In this document: in pieces, positions 12,576-23,219 of the stretch
Layout: every line of letters begins with the position of its first letter
Position numbering within the stretch: position 1 is the first letter of the stretch
From: Ctenosaura bakeri
Taxonomy: Eukaryota > Chordata > Lepidosauria > Squamata > Iguanidae
Assembly (NCBI GenBank): GCA_948474755.1
Contig: CAOLHI010001429.1
Span: 496,001-560,000 of the forward strand
DNA: 64,000 bases
Reading direction: 5' to 3'
Made by a program: the position numbers and the translations under genes
The notes under the pieces: generated by a model
What the model saw: only the letters and a program-made list of their open reading frames with translations
Databases searched by the model: none
What the model was told of the DNA's origin: nothing

Positions 12576-12676
12576 GTGGTGAATCCTCTCTGGATTTTAG
12601 TCTGAGCTTCAAATGAGCTATCAAAGTGCTGAAGCCTTTTTGGTTCAGACTAAAATCAGGACTGGATTCACTGCCT
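12576..12676. mobile_element. Short fold-back element
   Basis: The left arm 'gtgaatcctctctggatttt' plus 'agtctgagcttca' is mirrored by a right arm whose complement reads 'gtgaatccagtcctgatttt' plus 'agtctgaacca'. About 35 bases per arm pair with a few mismatches around a spacer of roughly 30 bases. This shape suggests a MITE. No target-site duplication was found, and no second copy was recognised in the window. Confidence 0.6.
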
Positions 12677-13087
12677 ACTCCATGTCACTGCATGTTAGGT
12701 GTGGAGCCACTCTGTCAACAAACAGGGCTACGTTTGGCAACTAGTTTGTTTGCCTTATAGTGTTTTGTGGATTTGAAAGAGCCACTTCAAAAAGCACATC
12801 TCTGGTTTCATGAAGGAGCAGCAAATTGCTAGTTGTTTAATATGCTGTTTTTGAATTTTTAGTACCAGGGATGAAAAAGAGATGTGCTCCCAGAAATCTC
12901 TGGTTCATGCCCCAAAAGAAGTTTGGCTGGCTCTAGGTACAATGAACCATTTGCTGCTTTCTCTTAAGCAGCTAAACAACTTAGACCAATTCTGCTCTTG
13001 CAAAATGTCTCAGGCCGATATGGATTCACGAGGCCTTTTCCTGGAGGTTACACAGGAGAAAGGGTACAGAGGACAGAGCAGAGGACA

Positions 13088-13988
13088 TGTTACCACGGTT
13101 CTGACATGCCCGATGATAGCACTAGATATCTCTTGATATTAAACTTATTTGGCCTTCACTGGACCTTTCTCTGCCACCCTGCTCCACGTGTTTGCAAGGG
13201 CCACTGGACAAGCACGTAAACAGGTGTGGCCGGTAATGGTTGGACATTCCAATCCCCACTTAGGCAGGCAGATTAATGCCACTCCGTTGCTTCAGGGACC
13301 ATTTCTTACAGACACACCTTGCTTAAGCGCGGCTTTACACAAAGGTGCACGGCCCTGAGCCGGCACCCTCTCAATGCTGAGCCATTTGCATACTGGCTAC
13401 ACTATTGTTATCCAGCGCTAAGCTAATCATGTAAAACCTGACCTTTTCCAACGCTTTTGTCCCGCTCCAAATTTCCTTTGTTCTCACTGAGCATGGTCTG
13501 GCCTGTAGGCACAATCCACCCTATAAAAAGTCCCCGATTCCGAGTCCTCCTTGGAACACTCTAGACTGCTCGGATCACCCTGGACTTCCATCTAGCCTTG
13601 CTGCTGCTCTGTCCAGTGAAGTTGTCCCCTCAGCAAACCACACTGAGCTTTCTTCCCTGCAATCCTCCGCTTTTCTCCAGGACTACGAGACAAGGTGTCA
13701 TATCACTCATTTCCCCGAAAACTCTTATTTCTAATTTCTAGTTAGCTGTATGCTTGTGGTGTCTTTTCTGTTGTTTGTCCTTTAATAAAGCTATTATTAT
13801 TTTTACTATTTTAAAACTGTCTGACTGCTTTTCTGACCTGACACTGTATACATAGGGTTACAAGATCCCAGCTAAAGTTACCCTGCCTCTCGTTAGCTTA
13901 AGAGAGTGCTCGAGTTAATTTCCCCATCTTGTGTTTTTATTTGGTTATTTGGGCATCCCTCCTGGGACCCCCACAATACAGGGTAACA
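13088..13988 (+). mobile_element. Solo LTR 2 (TGTTAC/GTAACA superfamily)
   Basis: Starts TGTTAC and ends GTAACA, with near-matching 4-bp flanks (gaca, gaga). TATA-like 'ctataaaaag' lies at about 13521-13530 and AATAAA at 13784-13789. The U5 module 'gggttacaagatcccagcta', then 'accctgcctctcgttagc', lies near 13855-13900. It is a close relative of 1077-2036 but has a clear insertion in R/U5 and several small indels. No internal retroviral or Gypsy sequence adjoins either side. Confidence 0.9.
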
Positions 13989-14902
13989 GAGAAACCTGTA
14001 TAGCAGGAATGGGTAACTGTGGAAAGCCAGAGGTCCCCTGGGAGAATTTGGAGGGCCATGCCCCCCAAGCATTTTTGCTCTCAAACGCTTCTAGAGGGTA
14101 TGGGGGCAATTTCCCCTTGTTTTAGTTTGAAAAAAGGACTCTCCTGGGCCTGAATTGGCCCAGGGTGCCCACAAGATGTGATGAAAATGAATCCCATGCC
14201 TTCTAGTGGACATTTCAGAGGATGTGAGAGAAAAAAAAATTTTTTTTGAAAATTTTTACAGAAACAGTTTTTGATCTAGGAGAGGGGCATGTACCCTCAG
14301 ACATGGTGGAAATGCCGTCTCTGCCCACTATAGTACATTTGGGGGCATTCTGGAACATTTTTTTAACCCCTAGGGTCTACAAAATGGTACCAAGGGCCAC
14401 ACTTCGATCAACCCTGCTGCATAGAATATGCATGCTGAGCAACCTGAAGGTGAGGGACTGTAGTAAAGTGGGCATACAGAAATCTGCAGCAAACCATATG
14501 TTTGTGTGGCAGCATGAACTGTCTAAAGGCATTTGACAAAGGCATTTGACTTCAGAAATGTAGAAATATAGTATGAAGAATATAACTGCCATGTACAGTT
14601 TTTTAAATAGTTTCCTCAAGATTTCTTTACATTCATTGTTACCATCCCACTCAGAACTATAGCAGTTTTGTTGTTTTAGTTTAACATGCCCTACTTAGCA
14701 ATAGTTTTTATATACTATGATAACCTAAAATTGGGTGTGTTTCTTGTGTTGAGACCAAGACCATGTGTGTGCTGTAATTCAGAAAAACCAAAATACATGA
14801 CTTGAGTGGAGAATGCAACTTCTGGAGAACAGGACCAGTTTGGACTCTTTTCTAGCCCCTTAGAAGGTGAGCCTAAATTACACATTTAGCACATGGCTAG
14901 GA
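13989..14902. other. Unannotated sequence
   Basis: No recognised gene or repeat. A short A/T palindrome 'aaaaaaaaattttttttt' lies near 14232-14249. The 96- and 80-codon frames overlap each other on opposite strands and show no domain. Confidence 0.4.
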
Positions 14903-15021
14903 GTCACGCAGCCTTCCAAGTGTTGTGGGACTGCACTTCCCATCATTCTTCACCATTGCTAAGCTGGCTAGGGCTGCTGCAACTTGTAATCCAACAGGGC
15001 CACATGATTCCCACCCATATG
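14903..15021. mobile_element. Short palindromic MITE ('ctacaactcccat' type)
   Basis: Left arm 'tgttgtgggactgcacttcc', centre 'gctaagctggctagggctgc', right arm 'acttgtaatccaacagggcc', then 'acatgattcccacccatatg'. The same modules, more complete, occur at 60898-61022. This is a common non-coding palindromic element type in squamate DNA. Confidence 0.65.
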
Positions 15022-15266
15022 AGCACTGTTTTTTTTTTTTTTTTAAATAAAGCTGCTCTCCCATGTAATGAAATGCTTCTCTCTGTTGCAACACATGATT
15101 TTCATGCATATCTTTTATATAGCATGCATTGTCTTTTGATTGGTCATTGGAAGGCAGTTGCCTAATTTGCAAGGGATGGACAGCAGAGTAAACAGTAATT
15201 TTCTGTTAATAACCGTTTTGACTCTTAGGGAACATACTTTCCTCTCAACTTGCAGTTTGATGCTTA

Positions 15267-15757
15267 GGTCATTTCCACATGTTACCTGATACTGTTGTCC
15301 TCCAGTTGCGATCCTGGCAGCATCTTTGGTGGGAAGGGAGCATGATGGGAACACTCCCCTCCGCATCTGACCAGCAGATACCTGAAGAAAGGAGAATGAG
15401 AGACACGCCCTTCCTTCCTTCCTTCCTTCCTTCCTTCCTTCCTTCCTTCCTTCCTTCCTTCCTTCCTTCCTTCCTTCCTTCCTTCCTTCCGCAGCACAGC
15501 TGGGCTCTTTCCCATGCTGCGCTGGGGCAAGAAGTGCCTCCATCATGCTTCCAGCCCTTCTGCATGGCTGGGAAAGATGGGAGCGTGGCCCTATCGGGGG
15601 TCATTGATGGAGAAACTCTGTCAATGATTTACCCTGCGACCACACTGGCTGGTGATGGGAGAAGGGCAGGACCACGATGAAGTCATGCAGAAGTTTTGTT
15701 GTGGTTGTGCTCCTCTCATGTCCCCAGTCTAGGACACAGTTGTGTAGAAGGGGCCTT
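15267..15757 (+). mobile_element. GC-rich TIR element with internal TTCC expansion
   Basis: Left end 'aggtcatttccacat', right end 'gtgtagaaggggcct'. It is the same family as 61333-61766: shared interior blocks include 'gggagcatg', 'actcccctccgcatctgacc' (variant at 61422), 'gcagcaca', 'gctggggcaagaagtgcc' and 'tcattgatgg'. It has no transposase frame. An 81-bp TTCC tract occupies the place where the sister copy has only 'cttccttccgcagcaca'. The 143-, 133-, 111- and 82-codon frames here (KEGR or FLPS repeats) are translations of that tract. Confidence 0.8.
15410..15490. repeat. (TTCC)n microsatellite
   Basis: About 20 perfect units, lying inside the TIR element at 15267-15757 and followed at once by the element's own 'gcagcacagc'. 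Confidence 0.97.
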
Positions 15758-15857
15758 AGTTGAAAAGATAATGCATGGATGTACATGGAGGGGCTGCTAA
15801 AATTTCAAAAGCCAGTGTAGTTGCTGAATAACATTGTTGCTGTTTAACAGTGCAATA

Positions 15858-15996
15858 CAGTGCCTCAGAACTCTTTCCAGATCTTTAAACAGAGGTTGGC
15901 TGGCCATCTCTTGTAAGTGGTTTTATTGTGTGTTCCTGCAGGGCAGGGAGTTGGACTAGATGGTCTTTGTAATCTCTTCCAGTTGTATGATTCTAA
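15858..15996 (+). mobile_element. CR1 LINE, extreme 3' end
   Basis: 'ctttaaacagaggttggctg' is the coding end, followed by the typical tail of this group: 'gcagggagttggactagatg', 'gtctttgtaatctcttccag' and 'tatgattcta'. The same tail closes the copy at 45565-46457. Strongly 5'-truncated. Confidence 0.88.
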
Positions 15997-16793
15997 TAAA
16001 ATTTCTAGTGGGAGGGCAGAGCTTTAGCAACTTGATGTACATGGCAGATACATTATTTGATCCAAGACAGTATAGCTCTGGATAAACATAGATTAGTCCA
16101 CATAAGATATATATCAGGGGGATTCCAGAAGGAAGAAGGAGAGTCTGCTTATAGCTGACAAGAAGGGACTATAGCATAAAGATCTGCATCTAGTAAGCAT
16201 AGGCCTCTAAATGACCTCTAAACCTAGTTAGTTTCTTCCTTTTTCCAATGACTATCAGGCAGAGAATAAATTCTGCAAAGAAGTAAAAATTGTGCAGCAA
16301 AGCATGCAAAATTCAATAGTTTGCATCATTTATACAGCACGCTTTCTCATTTTCTCTCTCTCTTTCTGGCATGCATAAATACATCTCCAGCCAAGACCTA
16401 ATGAATTTGAAGTAAAGTTGGGCAAAGCTCTGGTCACACAGTTTCTTAATGTAGCTTTTATCGCAGAACTACATCACATTTCAGCCTATTGAAAACTGCT
16501 GTTACTCTTCCCAGGTTTCTCTTCACACTTTCTTCATACCAAGTACATAAGGCTAATGCATTGTTTAGCTGACTCACATTATGAAAAGCAAATCGTTTCT
16601 CACTGTGACGCTCGTTTCTGTATGTGATTTCAGAAAATAGCTGCCTGAGGTAGACAATAAAGAAAGGAAAAGTACACATTTTTAGTTATATTATGCTACA
16701 AACTGGAGTTAGAAGGCATAGTTTGTTTTGAGCTGCTGAATGTTGGCTTGTTTAAAGTATGGCCTATGTTACACTTGAACCCAGAATGATGGA
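15997..16793. other. Unannotated sequence
   Basis: No recognised gene or repeat. The 73-codon minus-strand frame has no domain. Confidence 0.4.
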
Positions 16794-16993
16794 GGCCATT
16801 TCCATGCTACACTGTTATAGTGCTATTATTCTACTTTCAACATCCTGTGGAATCTGGGTTTTGTGGTTTACTGAGGCCAAGAGCTCTTTGGCTGAGAATT
16901 CTAAAGGCCCCTCTCTAAACTGCAAACCCCAGAATTCCACAGAATCTTGAAAGTGGAATAATAGCACTATAACAATGTAATGAAGAAATGGCC
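16794..16993. mobile_element. Palindromic MITE, complete long form
   Basis: Ends are 'ggccatttccatgctacact' and 'aatgaagaaatggcc'. Both inner modules are present ('aacatcctgtggaatc' and its inverse 'ccagaattccacagaatctt'), separated by 'aagagctctttggctgagaa'. At about 200 bp it is one of the best models of the full family here. Confidence 0.88.
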
Positions 16994-17635
16994 GGAATTT
17001 CCCTGGGTTTTTTTTCAACTGCCTACCTTGAAACAAGTGCTGACACATGGGGAAGGAGAGGAATAAAACAGAAATGGGGAAAACAAACAGTGGATTGTTG
17101 ACCCATCCATCAGACAAGATATGGCAAAAGAAAAAAAAAAAGTTAATATAAACAGTGGCTTAACAAAACGTGCTAATGTAGGCAATATTGGCAGCCTAGC
17201 AGAGTGACAAAAATACATGACCACAGTTTGGCTAAAGTATGGATGGTGTAAAATTGGATATAACAGAGGTAGAAGAACAATTAAGTGTTACAGAAATATT
17301 GATTATAGAATAACCACTGGCAGACATATAAGCTATTTCTTTCCTTCAGGAAGGATTTCTGTATTATTATTTTTTTTAAATGGTGAACAGCAAATCAGGC
17401 AGGTCAGGTATTGATAGTCATAACAAACATTGGCCCAGGGCCATGGCACATGTCCCATTAACTATACATCTGTATGTAGGCAGTTTGAGACCAAATGATT
17501 TAACTAAGTTGGACTTTAGTCATGAAAACATGTGCCATTATAAATTTGTTTGTCTTAAAAACACCATGGGATTCTCTGTTCTTTTTATGTATTAATTCAT
17601 TTTCAACCTACCTTTAAAGAGATAGGTCTTTCCAA
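16994..17635. other. Unannotated sequence between two MITEs
   Basis: No gene or repeat recognised; short A-runs near 17128-17141. Confidence 0.4.
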
Positions 17636-17831
17636 GACCATTTCCACACTACACTGTTCTAGTGCTGTTCTTCCATTTTCAACAGCCTGTGAAATCCTAG
17701 GGTTTGCAGTTTAGGCATTCAGAATTCTCAGCCAGAGAGCTCTTTGGCCTCAGTAGACTACAAACCCTAAAATTCCACAGGATGGTGAAAGTGGAATAAC
17801 AGCACTATAACAGCGTAGTGTGAAAATGGCC
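17636..17831. mobile_element. Palindromic MITE, complete long form
   Basis: Left end 'gaccatttccacactacact' and right end 'gcgtagtgtgaaaatggccc'. The arms carry 'cagcctgtgaaatcctaggg' and its inverse, 'accctaaaattccacaggat'. Same family as 16794-16993, which is only about 640 bp away. Confidence 0.87.
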
Positions 17832-19261
17832 CAAGGAATCTGAAATCTGTCACTGATGCACCCCTCTTACCGACACACCTCCTTCAGCTAGGTCAACCTG
17901 GGTAAAAAACAACAACCCAGCACTGACACCTGGAGGCCATGAGAGGTGGCGACAATGAGGATGGCTGAGCCAGCCCCACAGGTTAAAGCATTCATTTTGC
18001 CCTCCTAATAGGAGCTGAGCCTTGATTGGTGAGCCACTTAGACAAACCAATGATCTCCTTGAGTTCCAACCAGCACTTTGTGGCTCATTTCTGACAAACT
18101 CCGCCTTTCTCACTCATACATGTCACCACTCCTAAAAATATGCTGGCAGCAGACAGAGCGCAAAGGCACTGCAGATGGCTCAGATTTCCACACGCAGCCA
18201 AGTGTGAGATTCAAGATAGGGGCTGTCACTTCTTTGCCTAGAACCACATATGAAACCTCATTAAGAATGACGGTCTCTCTTGTGCTTCCTACTCCCCCTA
18301 TCCTTCCATATCTCTCCCTCCCTCCCTCCTTTCCTCTTCAGTCTGCCTGCACTCAAGCGCCCTTATTAAACATGCACTTCTACGTAAGGAGCACTGAATT
18401 CGCCTTAATTGAGGCATAATAATTAGAGCATTAACACATTAGGAGGGTGAGACCACATGTTTAGCTTTTGTGATTAATTATCTGAGGATTGTAATAAGTT
18501 GTAAAGACATTAATTACTCTGGCATGTTTATTGCTATAGACTGCAGAACAGACACTCTGCAGCAGCACAGAGTAAAAATGGAAGCATGAATATAAAAGAG
18601 TGAGAAAGAGTAAGAGACTCCCTATGAGGAAATGCTTTTACTTCAGATGGCAGCCAGAAAAGCACATGATAAGATACTGATGTCATTGTCTCCATCCCTA
18701 CAACCCTTTAATAGTATTATCAGAAGTATTCTTCTCCTCCTAAGTAAGAGCAGTTTCATGAGTGTGGCAACTATAGGCATTAACCTACAGACAAATAGTC
18801 ATTGAGTCCACTAGAACCTGAGAGAGTTGATTGAGGACTTTCAATGTCTGGTGGAGACCAAAGGAAATGCGCTTCTATAGTGTCAGGGTGGGGAATATTG
18901 TCCATCTGGAGAGCAGAAAGTCTAATTTGTCAAAGATCTTGGGGTCTCATTCCCACAATGATTAGAACAAAGGAGTCAAAGTGGGTCCAAAGCAAGGAGG
19001 ACAAACTTACCTGTAATTCCTGCTCATTTGGATATTTCCCCACCATGCATGCAAAGCACAGCTTAGTTTTAGAAATGTCTATTCAAGTTTAAGCCCCAGT
19101 GCACTAGCTTTCAGGTGTATATAAAGCACAGTTCAGTTCAGTACAGCAGCTTTCTTGTCTACAAAACTCAACAGAGTTCCAACAGCATTACTGCCTGCAA
19201 AGCACAGTACTTTGCAAGGTATTCAAAATGTAAATAGTCCCTTTAATAAATTATTGGATGT
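17832..19261. other. Mostly unique sequence with a TAATTA-rich patch
   Basis: No gene seen. At 18400-18570 the sequence changes character: it is AT-rich but not repetitive and holds several TAATTA/TTAATT cores ('aattagagca', 'gattaattatctga', 'cattaattactc'). Such clusters are typical of homeodomain binding sites in conserved non-coding elements, but this is inference only. Confidence 0.35.
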
Positions 19262-19346
19262 ACCCTATAGGCACTAGATCCTGTCTGATCTAGGAAACTG
19301 AACAGAGTCAGCCTTGTTTAGTGCTTGGATGGAGAATAATGGGGAT
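19262..19346 (+). mobile_element. 5S rRNA-derived SINE head, fragment
   Basis: 'aggcactagatcctgtctga', 'tctaggaaactgaacagagt' and 'tagtgcttggatggagaata' follow the order of the 5S rRNA internal promoter region (A box, intermediate element, C box). It is too diverged to be a working 5S gene. A second, longer copy lies at 58134-59112. Established knowledge: 5S-derived SINEs are described in lizards. Confidence 0.8.
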
Positions 19347-19462
19347 CCCAAGTCTCCTAATTTGTAATTTTGCTTGAATTCCATAGACTAGTATTTAGTT
19401 ACCCATATTAGTCAGGTTCTGACTCACAAGAAATAATTAGAATCATTTGTCCTTAGTTTCTG

Positions 19463-20321
19463 TGTTACCCCACTGGAAAACCCTGTCCCGGGGTCTACAA
19501 TTTTGGTATTAAAATATGATTCCATGTGCCTGAGAGGTCGCCTGGATGAGCACATGGGCAGCAACAGTCGAATGATCGAAAACCAGGTCAGGCCAGTAAA
19601 CTCCCCCATCACGTAGCCCCAGGAGACCTCAAGCGATGCAAACCCACAGAAGACAAAGGGACCTCAGTCCCTGAGAAGCCGACTTGAAGGGATTAGTGTG
19701 TTTGCCCCAAGTTGAGCAAAATCCTATCCAGCAAAGAGACTTTGGCAACACCTTGTAATCTCACCATGCAAAGAAGTTACCATTGTGGAGTTTCTTTCTC
19801 AGTGCAACACTCATTGTTCTCCCCGGGAAAGGATTAGCCCTCCAGGTACTTTTGCCCCTACAAATAGCCCCAGTTTTTGAGTGGTTCTTTGGATCACTCC
19901 TGGTTATCCCAGCAGACTGTTTCTCCATCTGTCGAGTAATCCCCTCAGCCCTTTCTGTGCTGAGCTCCACTTCTCCACTGTTTTTCCCGGACCAAGGACT
20001 TCAGGAAAAGGTGCAGTACTACCCAAGCTACAATCCCTTCAATATTCCCCCTATCCATTTTCCTCTCCTTTGCTTCTTAATAGGTCTTGAGCGAGTGAGT
20101 GGTTGCATTGGTGTGTGAGACTTTTGTTCAATAAAATCATTTTATTGGACATCTTTGTTTGGTTTTTGGCTTGGCCTGACCCCGTAAACACTGGGTAAAA
20201 GACCCCGCTAGATTACCCTGCCTCTTGCATTGCTATTGCTTGCGCTCTGGCTAGTTTCCATTCCCCATCATGTGGAGCACATTGAGTCATCCCCCAAGGG
20301 AACCCAGAAATCAGGGTAACA
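19463..20321 (+). mobile_element. Solo LTR 3 with perfect 4-bp target duplication
   Basis: Starts TGTTAC, ends GTAACA, and is flanked on both sides by tctg (19459-19462 and 20322-20325). AATAAA lies at 20130-20135. The U5 module 'actgggtaaaagaccccgct', then 'ttaccctgcctcttgc', lies near 20190-20228. Its interior differs from LTRs 1 and 2 but the termini and U5 are alike. The 111-codon frame inside is not a gene. No gag or pol adjoins it. Confidence 0.92.
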
Positions 20322-20929
20322 TCTGGCTAGCCACATCTCAACTGAATCACTATCAGGCAAGTAATTTGGTTAAATAGTCGAAGATCTGCCTGGGGTTTGG
20401 TTTTCTGAGATGGAATATCTTTGTCTGCATTGTATCACTTCAGACCACAGGTGAAGGCTCACATCACTGTCTTCCCCCATATTAAATGCTTTTCTAGCAG
20501 CCTTTTTGCCCTGACATGCTAATTTTCCATTTGCAGGAATTTTATGTTACTTTACTGTATGGCAAAGCTTCCAGACATTTGAACCTCCAATCTGAAATGA
20601 TACAATCAAGATCCCCTCAATAATAGATAGACCTCTGCTAAGCTGCCCACCTCTTTTTATCTGTTTCCAGGTATCATTAGACTTTGCACATTTTATAACT
20701 TGGGGGATAAAAATTCTGTTGGCTGGGCTTGTTTGCCTCAAGTCTGGAAGCTGCCTTTTGGACTGAGAAGAGGTTTCACCCTGGGAGACTCAGGGCAGGG
20801 CACTATTTGCAGCTGAGCCTGTGCTAGTATACTTTTCACAATAGGATTCACTGCAACTAGGGACTAGCAGGCTAACAGTTGTTAATATGTACTGTGCAGA
20901 AGGAGACACAGTAAACCTCTTTTGAAAGT
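20322..20929. other. Unannotated sequence
   Basis: No recognised gene or repeat between the solo LTR and the BovB relic. Confidence 0.4.
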
Positions 20930-21705
20930 ATTTTATCATGAAAGCCCCAAGATGAGACAATCCAAAATGAAGCAAGAAGTGATGTTCCCAGATTGGAAGA
21001 CACTCAACAAGTTATGGTACTGGACAACTATGAGTAGTACTGTGGCTAAGGATACATCTGGACTCAAGTCAAGAAGATGTTCAGCTGTTGAGGTGCTCAG
21101 AGGTGACAGGAAAATCCAAAGGTGCACAAAACATATTATAGGAACATGGAATGTGAGAAGCATGAATCGTTCATTCAAGGGAGAATGATTTGAAGAAGAA
21201 TGTACAGTTTTAGAAACTGAGGTGGAAGCTGCAGTCATAGCACTTGGGAGAAATAAATCACCAGGAACACATGGCATACCAATAGAACTGTTTCAAGCAA
21301 CAGAGACAGAATCCACTCAAATTAGCACTAAAATCTGACAGGAAATATGGAAAACAAAAGAATTGCCCACAGATTGGAAATGCTCAATATACATTCCATT
21401 CCCCAAGAAAGGAGACACCAGGGATAGCAGTAACCACAGGATCACGGCATTAATTTCCCATGCAAGCAAAGTGATGCTAAAAATTCTACAACAAAGATTT
21501 TTACCATATATAGAGTGAGAAATGCCAGATGTCTAAGGTGGGTTCCAGAGAGGAAGAGGCACTAGGGAACATATTACAAACATACGTTGGATAATGGAGC
21601 ATATCAAAGAATTTCAGAAGAAAATCAGCCTGTGCTTTATGGATCACATAATTAAATCCATAATTATGGATCCCAGAAATCATATCTTGAACCAGCTACA
21701 ATTTT
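20930..21705 (+). mobile_element. BovB (RTE) LINE relic 1, internally deleted
   Basis: BovB encodes an APE-type endonuclease followed by a reverse transcriptase. Here the endonuclease start is visible ('IIGTWNVRSMN', encoded near 21137-21170). About 60 bases later the frame jumps to the fingers of the reverse transcriptase ('AAVIALGRNKSPG' near 21229-21267). It continues with 'PTDWKCSIYIPFPKKGD', the 'ITALISHASKVMLKIL' region and 'PDV..GGFQRGRGT', in several frames with stops. So nearly the whole endonuclease domain is missing, and sequence 3' of 'FMDH' is also lost. The YADD catalytic box is absent. It is dead and old. The head upstream of 21137 (from about 20930) resembles the lizard BovB 5' region but is less certain. 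Confidence 0.85.
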
Positions 21706-22804
21706 TGCCCAAAGCAACTCATGCATTACAGTAGTCTGAAAACACAAGATTAGCGGAGGAAAGATCACTCTTCATTAACTGAACTATCCCCTACTAAGGA
21801 AAGTCACAGGTAGTGTATTAGCCCAGGCTGGCGAAAGTACTCAGTGCGACCATGGAGTGTCACCATGGTACATGTCTGGAGATCAACATCCTTAATCTCT
21901 TCATAGTATTTACATAACTGAGAATATAAATGCAAGGTTCCGAGTTGGGGAGGGGAGGGTTGTTATGTGAAAAAACGAATATTTATGTTACATTGGGTGA
22001 AACCATGACTTGTGGCATGGTAGAAAGCAAATATATCTCTAGATTCCCTGCACTCCCAAATTAATCTTTTTTGTATGCTTATGCTCTAAGAAATTATGTG
22101 TTTTCCATGCATGAGTCCATATTCTTGCATACTGGTGAGTGCATCATAAGAAAATTACCCGTTATCTCAGTCTTAAATTGGTCTTAAATTTTCTGTCTTC
22201 CAGAAGCTCTCACACACTTGCCTAAGCAGAAGGAGGATTGCAAGCATGGCATGAGTTAATGTCCTCCTTTGTGTGTGAGTTTCCAGGAAACGATATCCTT
22301 TGGGAAAAGAAATTAACAATTTTAAGTATCATAAGTATTGTTTATTTATTACAGTCCTTCCAGTGAACCCAAGCTGTCACACACAGTTGCTAGGTCCTAT
22401 AGGTTAAACTGAGAAATGGCATCTGTTCTGTTTGTGATTACTCCTAATTATTCTATCACAATTTTAATGTTCTTCAAACTTATCAGAAATTATAGATATA
22501 ATAACAGAATGTTTCTAGACTTATAAACACCCTCCATGAAAAGAAGCCAAGCTTCCTCTTCCCCTTGGAATTTCCTTGTGTAAGGCAGAAAAGAAGGGAG
22601 ATCAGTGATGAGGCAATGGTAGATATTGCTTCCATTAGAAAATAAAACCATCCATACTCAAAGAAGTAGTCCTGCTAGTCTATTTTGCAGCAAAAGGGAA
22701 AAGGAAAGGGGAGAGAGGAAAGGGAATCTAGCAGTCCCTTTAAGACTAATTGATTTGTATTTTAGCACAAGTGTTTGTGGAAAGCAGAGTACTTCCTCTG
22801 ATGA
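21706..22804. other. Unannotated sequence
   Basis: No gene seen. A purine-rich stretch lies at 22690-22725. Confidence 0.4.
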
Positions 22805-22941
22805 AAGGGTTTGATTCCCCACTTGGCCATGGAAACCTACTGGGTGACCTTGGGTGCATCACACATTCTCAGCCCCCAGAAAATCCTGTGCCTTAGTGTT
22901 GCCATAAGTCAGAAATGGCTTGAAAGCACACAACAGCACAA
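22805..22941 (+). mobile_element. Sauria-type SINE, partial
   Basis: Starts inside the tRNA-derived part ('gatgaaagggtttgattccc'), continues 'ggccatggaaacctactggg' and ends 'ggcttgaaagcacacaacag'. The head is missing and part of the middle is deleted. Confidence 0.85.
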
Positions 22942-23108
22942 ATGCATTTACAGCTGCAGTCTGAATATGGCAGTTCTGTCTGTGTTATGTGCTTTGGTCC
23001 AATCCTTTAAAAAATAAACATTTGAGCTACTGGCTATTGCAAAATGTTTGTGTTGTGTGTTCTAGACGTTAACTGCCTAAAGTACTTTATTTTGTTCCCC
23101 TGGAACAG

Positions 23109-23219
23109 TTAGATGACCCAGACTTCTACTCAGATGAAAAGAAGAAGAAAAACAAGATCTTGGGAACATCATCACCACCACCACCACCATCACTACCACC
23201 ATCATGCTGTAAAAAGTAG
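23109..23219 (+). CDS. Possible 3'-terminal coding exon, unidentified
   Basis: A pyrimidine-rich tract, 'actttattttgttcccctgg', runs into 'aacag', a fair splice-acceptor pattern. From 23109 one frame stays open for 36 codons to TAG at 23217-23219, while the other two frames stop within the first few bases. The peptide starts LDDPDFYSDEKKKKNK, which is charged and protein-like, then turns into a proline run encoded by a (CCA)n-type repeat and ends PPSCCKK. If the acceptor is real, the exon is phase 0 after 23108. I do not recognise the protein. No upstream exon was found in the window. Chance is a serious alternative, because 36 open codons are not rare and the CAC repeat may be simple sequence. 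Confidence 0.2.
   Translation, partial: LDDPDFYSDEKKKKNKILGTSSPPPPPSLPPSCCKK

Noticed and set aside
1077..13988. One 13-kb provirus bounded by the two similar LTRs at 1077 and 13088
   Set aside because: The outer flanks (tagg and gaga) do not match, while each LTR has its own near-matching 4-bp flanks. The 11 kb between holds no gag, pol or primer-binding site. Two solo LTRs of one family explain this better.
15115..15680. Long frames rich in KEGR, RKEG or FLPS repeats
   Set aside because: They are translations of the (TTCC)n tract on both strands.
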